Below, piece by piece: positions 7,247 to 10,775 of a DNA stretch of 10,775 nucleotides; positions within the stretch are counted from its first letter, which is position 1, and each line of letters starts with the position of its first letter. The notes beneath the pieces were generated by a model. The model saw only the letters and a list, made by a program, of their open reading frames with translations. It was not told the origin of the DNA and did not search any database. Where the stretch lies: the NCBI GenBank assembly GCA_030430975.1, contig JAUIKB010000095.1, positions 1 to 10,775 on the forward strand, read 5' to 3'. Both the position numbers and the translations under genes were made by a program. The DNA comes from Polyangia bacterium. GTDB lineage: Bacteria; Myxococcota_A; Polyangia; Polyangiales; Polyangiaceae.

Positions 7247-7261
7247 GGCACAACGCTTGCT
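7246..7261 (+). promoter_or_regulatory. Possible sigma-54 (-24/-12) promoter element
   Basis: CGGCACAACGCTTGCT places GG (7247-7248) and GC (7259-7260) exactly 10 bases apart. It matches the TGGCACG-N4-TTGCW consensus at all but two positions. The expected transcript start would be near 7272, only about 5 nt before the ATG at 7277. That would give an almost leaderless mRNA, consistent with the missing Shine-Dalgarno sequence but unusual for sigma-54 genes. A chance match is quite possible. Confidence 0.3.
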
Positions 7262-7276
7262 ACGCCCAACTGTCGC

Positions 7277-8536
7277 ATGAAGTCGTTACTCATTCTGGGC
7301 GCCGGGACCGCCGGCACCGCGATCGCTCACCAGCTGCGACGACGCCTGCCCCACGACTGGCAGGTAGCTGTGGTGGACCCATCCAGCACGCACCTGTATC
7401 AGCCCGGGCTGCTGTTTCTACCGTTCGGGAAAGAAACGATCGCACGGATCGCGCGCGAACGCGCCTCCACCATCGCGCCTGGCATTACGTGGCACCGGAA
7501 CGCCGTACAAGCGATCGACACCGCACGCCGCCGCGTAACCGTCGAAGATGGCGTGCATATCGACTACGACTTTCTGGTGATCGCGTCGGGGACGGAGACC
7601 CGTCCGGACATGATTGACGGCATGCTCGATGCCGGCTGGCGGCGGACGGTGTTTGACTTCTATACGCTCGCTGGAGCCAAAGCGCTCCAGCGCGCGCTCG
7701 CCTCGTTCGAAGGTGGGCGACTAGTCGTGAACGTCGTCGAGATGCCGATCAAGTGTCCGGTCGCGCCGCTGGAGTTTGTCTTCTTGACCGACGCTTACCT
7801 CACAGAGCGAGGCATCCGCGACAAGACCGAACTCGTATACGTCACGCCACTCGACGCGGCCTTCACGAAACCGATCGCGGCGCAATCCCTTGGGTACTTG
7901 CTGAGCAGCAAGAACATCCAGGTAGAAACCGAATTCATGACTGGCGAAGTCGATGCCGAAAAGCAAGTCATTCGCTCGTACGACGAGCGCGAGATCCCGT
8001 TCGACCTGCTGGTGACGGTGCCGCCACACATGGGCGCTAGCTTCCTCGAAGATACGGACCTGGCGGACGAGCTGGCGTTCGTTCGTACCGATCCGCATAC
8101 CTTGGAAGCAAAGGGCGACGAACGCGTCTTCTGCATCGGAGACGCCACGGACCTTTCCAGTTCCAAGGCTGGATCGGTTGCACATTTTCAGGCAGATCTC
8201 CTCACCGACAATATCTTGCGCCGGATCGACGACCGCGACCTGCAGCCGACCTTTGACGGACATTCCAATTGCTTCGTCGAAACGGGCTTCGGCAAAGCCA
8301 TGCTCATCGACTTCAATTACGACACCGAGCCGCTGCCGGGTAACTTCCCCATCGCGGGCTTCGGGCCGCTGCCGCTACTGAAAGAGAGTCGCCGGAATCA
8401 CTGGGCGAAGCTCGCCTTCCGTCACGTCTACTGGCACGCGTTACTACCTGCGCGACCCATCCCCATTTCTCCAACCATGTCTTTAAGCGGAAAGAAGCTC
8501 CCTGCAGAAGCCCAGGCGAGCACAGGAGGTACATGA
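7277..8536 (+). CDS. SQR-like FAD-dependent oxidoreductase (sulfide:quinone reductase family)
   Basis: This is a 419-residue flavoprotein. ATG 7277 was chosen because it puts the first Rossmann strand at the N-terminus: KSLLILGAGTAG, with GxGxxG at 8-13 and D34 ending strand 2. HLYQPGLLFLPFG (39-51) is the quinone/flavin segment typical of sulfide:quinone oxidoreductases. IASGTETRP (103-110) and VFCIGDATD (284-292) are the usual second NAD(P)/FAD motifs. Candidate redox cysteines are C160 in IKCPVAPLE, the conserved SQR position, and C332 in SNCFVETG; C286 lies beside the FAD motif. The C-terminus (HWAKLAFRHVYWHALLPARP) is amphipathic and could dock on the inner membrane. SQRs oxidise sulfide and pass electrons to quinone, forming enzyme-bound polysulfide. 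The two downstream sulfur-carrier genes support a sulfur substrate, but the exact one is inferred. No Shine-Dalgarno sequence is visible. The stop codon overlaps the next gene's start. Confidence 0.85.
   Translation: MKSLLILGAGTAGTAIAHQLRRRLPHDWQVAVVDPSSTHLYQPGLLFLPFGKETIARIARERASTIAPGITWHRNAVQAIDTARRRVTVEDGVHIDYDFLVIASGTETRPDMIDGMLDAGWRRTVFDFYTLAGAKALQRALASFEGGRLVVNVVEMPIKCPVAPLEFVFLTDAYLTERGIRDKTELVYVTPLDAAFTKPIAAQSLGYLLSSKNIQVETEFMTGEVDAEKQVIRSYDEREIPFDLLVTVPPHMGASFLEDTDLADELAFVRTDPHTLEAKGDERVFCIGDATDLSSSKAGSVAHFQADLLTDNILRRIDDRDLQPTFDGHSNCFVETGFGKAMLIDFNYDTEPLPGNFPIAGFGPLPLLKESRRNHWAKLAFRHVYWHALLPARPIPISPTMSLSGKKLPAEAQASTGGT
8524..8529 (+). promoter_or_regulatory. Shine-Dalgarno AGGAGG for the TusE-like gene
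   Basis: AGGAGG lies inside the last codons of the SQR-like gene, 6 nt before ATG 8536 and 3 nt before ATG 8533. The spacing favours the second ATG. Together with the overlapping stop and start it points to translational coupling. Confidence 0.75.
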
Positions 8537-8826
8537 TGTCTCTCGAGGTCGACGACCAGGGCTACCTGGCGAATCGCGACGATTGGTCACAACAGCTCGC
8601 CGAGGAATGGGCGGGCAAGTTCGGTTTGGCGCTAACCGATCAACATTGGCAAGTCATCAACGCGGCGCGCGCCATTGAAGGCGAGTCGGGGGCAAGTCCT
8701 GGGCTGCGCAAGATCAGCAAACGATCTGCCGTGCCGATCAAGGCCATCTACAAGTTGTTCCCCGACGGCCCCGCAAAACTGGTCGCGAAGCTCGCCGGCA
8801 TCCCGAAACCCAAATCCTGTTTGTAA
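8536..8826 (+). CDS. TusE/DsrC-family sulfur carrier protein
   Basis: This is a 96-residue protein of the DsrC/TusE/DsvC family: DDQGYLANRDDWSQQLAEEW at the N-terminus, LTDQHWQVINAAR (33-45), LFPDGPA (74-80) and the C-terminal arm AGIPKPKSCL. The penultimate C95 is the conserved sulfur-accepting CysA. The second cysteine of true DsrC, 11 residues earlier, is Ala (A84). By family rules this is therefore TusE-like, able to carry a persulfide but not to form the CysA-CysB disulfide used with DsrAB. Two adjacent ATGs (8533 and 8536) are possible. The second is preferred because AGGAGG at 8524-8529 is then 6 nt away rather than 3. Both overlap the TGA stop of the SQR-like gene, which implies translational coupling. 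The protein is cytoplasmic and likely exchanges sulfur with the DsrE-like protein encoded next. Confidence 0.88.
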   Translation: MSLEVDDQGYLANRDDWSQQLAEEWAGKFGLALTDQHWQVINAARAIEGESGASPGLRKISKRSAVPIKAIYKLFPDGPAKLVAKLAGIPKPKSCL

Positions 8827-8828
8827 TT

Positions 8829-8833
8829 GGAGG
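8829..8833 (+). promoter_or_regulatory. Shine-Dalgarno GGAGG for the DsrE-like gene
   Basis: GGAGG sits in the 10-bp gap after the TusE-like stop codon, 3 nt before ATG 8837. The spacing is short, but no other in-frame start fits the family's N-terminus. Confidence 0.65.
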
Positions 8834-8836
8834 CCC

Positions 8837-9316
8837 ATGCCCGAAAAAGAAACCACAAAGAAACGCAGCTTGAGTGTCATCTGCTCCAAAGGCAGCTTCG
8901 ACATGGCGTACCCCGGCTTGATTCTAGCCAACGCAGCGCGGATGGGCGGAGTCGACGCCCGTCTGTTCTTCACGTTTTGGGGTCTTGATATCGTCAACGA
9001 GAAGAAGATCGACCACTTGCACCTAAACCTGGTCGGCAACCCATCCTCACCCGTACCTGCCATGATCGCAGGGTTGCCCGGCGTCGAGGCACTCGCGACT
9101 GCACAGATGCGCAAGGAGATGGAGCGGCTAGATATCCCTCCGGTACGCGAGTTCATCGAGATGTTGGACGACGCGGGAGCGGAACTCTACGGCTGCCAGA
9201 TGGCGCTCGACATGTTCAAGCTGACGAAGGACGACCTCGTGCCCCAAGTCCAGGATGTACTAACGGCGATGGACTTCATGGACATGAGCGAGGGCGCCCA
9301 GATCATCTTCATCTAG
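8837..9316 (+). CDS. DsrE2/DsrE3-like sulfur carrier (DsrE/DsrF/DrsH-like family)
   Basis: This 159-residue protein matches the DsrE2-type (DrsE_2) family. SKGSFDMAYPGLILANAA (17-34) is followed by ARLFFTFWGLDIV (41-53), then VGNPSSPVPAMIAGLPGVEA (66-85) and ELYGCQMALDMFKL (116-129). It ends in a short hydrophobic strand, QIIFI. C120 in YGCQM is the conserved cysteine that carries sulfane sulfur in DsrE-type carriers; C16 lies next to the first loop. ATG 8837 follows GGAGG at 8829-8833, a strong but close Shine-Dalgarno sequence. It also removes 54 upstream residues that would overlap the TusE-like gene in another frame. No strong transmembrane helix is seen, so the soluble DsrE3-like group is as likely as DsrE2. 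It is the third gene of the operon, 10 bp after the TusE-like gene. Transfer between C120 and C95 of TusE is inferred from the family. Confidence 0.86.
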   Translation: MPEKETTKKRSLSVICSKGSFDMAYPGLILANAARMGGVDARLFFTFWGLDIVNEKKIDHLHLNLVGNPSSPVPAMIAGLPGVEALATAQMRKEMERLDIPPVREFIEMLDDAGAELYGCQMALDMFKLTKDDLVPQVQDVLTAMDFMDMSEGAQIIFI

Positions 9317-9397
9317 CAGCGAGCACCAACGATGGGACCCAACGTCCCGTTCGCGTTCATCACCGACGCAGCCGCGCATCGCCGCCGCCGCTCCCAC

Positions 9398-9417
9398 GCG
9401 AGAAACCGTCGCTTTTT
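9398..9417 (+). terminator. Weak hairpin plus T-run after the sulfur operon
   Basis: GCGA (9398-9401) can pair with TCGC (9409-9412) across a 7-nt loop and is followed at once by five T. The stem is only 4 bp, so this is a marginal intrinsic terminator. It is the only such candidate in the 145-bp gap between the DsrE-like gene and the MYXO-CTERM gene, which otherwise shows nothing. Confidence 0.25.
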
Positions 9418-9461
9418 CGTTCGGCCTTGCTTCGCATGGCAGGGCGCGGCAACGTAGCCGC

Positions 9462-10766
9462 GTGAAACTTCGTAACTTGTTCGCCCGTCGTCTATTCCAA
9501 TTCTCCTTACCGGCCGTGACCGCGACTGTCTGCGCAGTCGCTTGCAGTTCGACGTCCGATACCGCGGAGAACGAACCCGTGACGGCGTCGCGGTCAAGCG
9601 AGGTCGTCGTGGCAACCGCCGCTGGCTGCCAGGTTTCGTGGACAAAGATCGATTACGACAACCCGGGAACGGACGACTCGGAGTTCATCGAGCTACGTAT
9701 CCGGCGCACGAGCCTTTCCGCCAACACGTTCGGCGACTGCGGACTGAAGCGTATCGACCTCATCAACGGCAATGCAACTCAGTCATGCGCGGTGTACGCG
9801 TCGTTCGATCTTGAGAACGTAGCCATCCCCGGAGACGACTTCTTCGTGCTCTGCAACGACGATGGTCCGCTCGGTGCGGTCTGCGACATCGACGCCGGTG
9901 GGCTTGGGTGGCTGCAAAACGCAGGCGGCAGCGAGACCGACGAAGTGAGCTTCGTCTCGACTTCCGACAAGGAAACCGTGCACGGCTGGTACGGCGGCGC
10001 CAACGCACCTGCATGCGTGCCCGCAACCGATCCCGGGACCGTCGTGCGAGCGGAGCGCGAGTTCAATTCGGAGAATCCCAATCAGGTTAACCTCGACTGC
10101 GGCAGCGGCTTCACGAAGACCGACGAATCGCTCGCCAAACCGGGCACCGAAAGCTGCTCGACCGGCACCGGAGGGTCCGGCGGCTCGGGTGGATCTGCAG
10201 GGTCGTCCAGCGGAGGCTCGGGCGGGTCTGTAACCGGCGGGACCGGCGGATCGTCGTCAGGGGGCTCGGCGGGCTCCAGCGCAGGCGGCACCGCGGGGTC
10301 ATCCGCCGGAGGAACCGGCGGATCGTCGTCAGGAGGAGCGGCTGGCTCGTCGAGCGGCGGAGCGAGCGGATCGTCGTCCGGCGGATCCTCATCGGGCGGC
10401 GCCGCGGGCTCATCAAGCGGCGGCGCAGCCGGATCCGCGAGCGGCGGAGCGGCTGGGTCCGGTGCCGGTGGCTCAGCGGCGGGCGGGGCAGCGGGTTCGT
10501 CGAGCGGAGGCGCCGCTGGCTCCACCACCGGAGGCGCGGCTGGCTCCACCACCGGCGGATCCGCCGGGTCGGGCGTGGCGGGCACGACCTTCACCGGCGG
10601 CTCCGGCGGTTCAAGTTCCGGCAACGCCGGGGCCGGCGGGACGTCCACCACGGATCCTGGCGACGACAGCGGGTGCGGCTGCCGGACCGTGTCGACCCCC
10701 GCTTCCGGGCACGGCTGGTGGGCGCTATCGCTTGCGTTCGTGTTCGGACTGCGTCGCCGTCGCTAA
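9462..10766 (+). CDS. MYXO-CTERM surface protein with lipobox, lamin-tail-like domain and Gly/Ser stalk
   Basis: This is a 434-residue protein starting at GTG 9462 with a basic N-terminus (MKLRNLFARR), a hydrophobic segment and CAVACSS, with a lipobox-like Cys at 28. Residues about 58-232 resemble a lamin-tail domain (LTD): VSWTKIDYDNPGTDDSEFIEL near the start, IPGDDFFVLCNDD (122-134), and ESLAKPGTES at the end. These domains are common in exported bacterial proteins and are thought to bind or organise surface partners. Residues about 234-396 are a Gly/Ser/Ala stalk. Residues 404-434 are a MYXO-CTERM tail: GCGC, a linker, a hydrophobic segment (WWALSLAFVFGL) and RRRR. By family knowledge such tails are sorting signals processed by the intramembrane protease myxosortase. 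No Shine-Dalgarno sequence precedes the GTG; the start rests on the signal peptide. Function beyond surface display is unknown. Confidence 0.83.
   Translation: MKLRNLFARRLFQFSLPAVTATVCAVACSSTSDTAENEPVTASRSSEVVVATAAGCQVSWTKIDYDNPGTDDSEFIELRIRRTSLSANTFGDCGLKRIDLINGNATQSCAVYASFDLENVAIPGDDFFVLCNDDGPLGAVCDIDAGGLGWLQNAGGSETDEVSFVSTSDKETVHGWYGGANAPACVPATDPGTVVRAEREFNSENPNQVNLDCGSGFTKTDESLAKPGTESCSTGTGGSGGSGGSAGSSSGGSGGSVTGGTGGSSSGGSAGSSAGGTAGSSAGGTGGSSSGGAAGSSSGGASGSSSGGSSSGGAAGSSSGGAAGSASGGAAGSGAGGSAAGGAAGSSSGGAAGSTTGGAAGSTTGGSAGSGVAGTTFTGGSGGSSSGNAGAGGTSTTDPGDDSGCGCRTVSTPASGHGWWALSLAFVFGLRRRR
10160..10640 (+). repeat. Gly/Ser/Ala low-complexity stalk with imperfect direct repeats
   Basis: This is the coding sequence for the stalk of the MYXO-CTERM protein. 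Nucleotide repeats include a 20-bp exact repeat at 10242-10261 and 10314-10333 (72 bp apart), and a 17-bp repeat at 10515-10531 and 10539-10555 (24 bp apart). The copies are more diverged than those at 5858-5977, so most of this stalk is old at the DNA level, with a few recent duplications. Confidence 0.8.
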
Positions 10767-10775
10767 CGCGTTCGG

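Noticed and set aside
7127..7276. N-terminal extension of the SQR-like protein
   Set aside because: The Rossmann GxGxxG motif must sit near the N-terminus. ATG 7277 gives that exactly, while the upstream 50 residues are Arg/Cys-rich and unlike the family.
9436..9465. Nine-codon leader peptide (ATG 9436 to TGA 9465) overlapping the GTG of the MYXO-CTERM gene
   Set aside because: It has no Shine-Dalgarno sequence and no attenuator-like codon pattern, and such a short frame is expected by chance. The overlap with GTG is noted but not persuasive.
10082..10651. Long Pro/Ala/Asp-rich frame on the minus strand (PPLDEPAAPP-type)
   Set aside because: It is the antisense reading of the Gly/Ser stalk codons of the MYXO-CTERM gene. 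The same artefact occurs opposite the other two stalks (811-1242 minus, 5687-6094 plus). None has a ribosome binding site or an independent domain.

Overview
The window is high-GC bacterial DNA, most likely from a member of the Myxococcota (Polyangiales-like). The strongest evidence is the last protein, which ends in a MYXO-CTERM-type tail (GCGC, a hydrophobic segment, then an RRRR cluster at the extreme C-terminus). Three exported proteins with long Gly/Ser/Ala-rich linkers, a Coq4-family protein and many lipoboxes fit the same group. No rRNA, tRNA, CRISPR array, insertion sequence or phage gene is visible, and the gene order looks chromosomal.

Layout, left to right. (1) The 3' end of a Coq4-family gene (+) meets a small NTF2/SnoaL-like gene (-) tail to tail. 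(2) Divergent from that gene, starting 24 bp away, is a lipoprotein with a Gly/Ser linker and a 12-cysteine C-terminal domain (+). A luciferase-like (LLM) flavin oxidoreductase follows on the same strand. (3) Three minus-strand genes, in transcription order: an outer-membrane-type lipoprotein (7086-6229); a lipoprotein with a Gly/Ser stalk and about five 50-residue propeller-like repeats (6120-4966); and a ClC-family chloride channel/transporter with two CBS domains and a C-terminal PTS EIIA-like domain (4928-2616). (4) A 190-bp divergent intergenic region holds a perfect 7-bp inverted repeat and a possible sigma-54 -24/-12 element. (5) A tight plus-strand sulfur operon follows: an SQR-like FAD oxidoreductase, a TusE/DsrC-family carrier and a DsrE2/DsrE3-like persulfide carrier. 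The first two genes overlap, and genes 2 and 3 each have a strong Shine-Dalgarno sequence. (6) The last gene encodes a cell-surface protein with a lipobox, a lamin-tail-like domain, a Gly/Ser stalk and the MYXO-CTERM tail.

The sulfur operon is the clearest set of genes working together. A quinone-linked flavoprotein could oxidise sulfide (or a related sulfur species) to the persulfide level. The DsrE-like and TusE-like proteins could then hand the sulfur on through single cysteines. DsrAB, sHdr, TusA and rhodanese are not in the window, so the final acceptor is unknown. The other points worth a second look are the ClC-CBS-EIIA fusion with altered ion-path residues and the stalked surface proteins with unrelated head domains.
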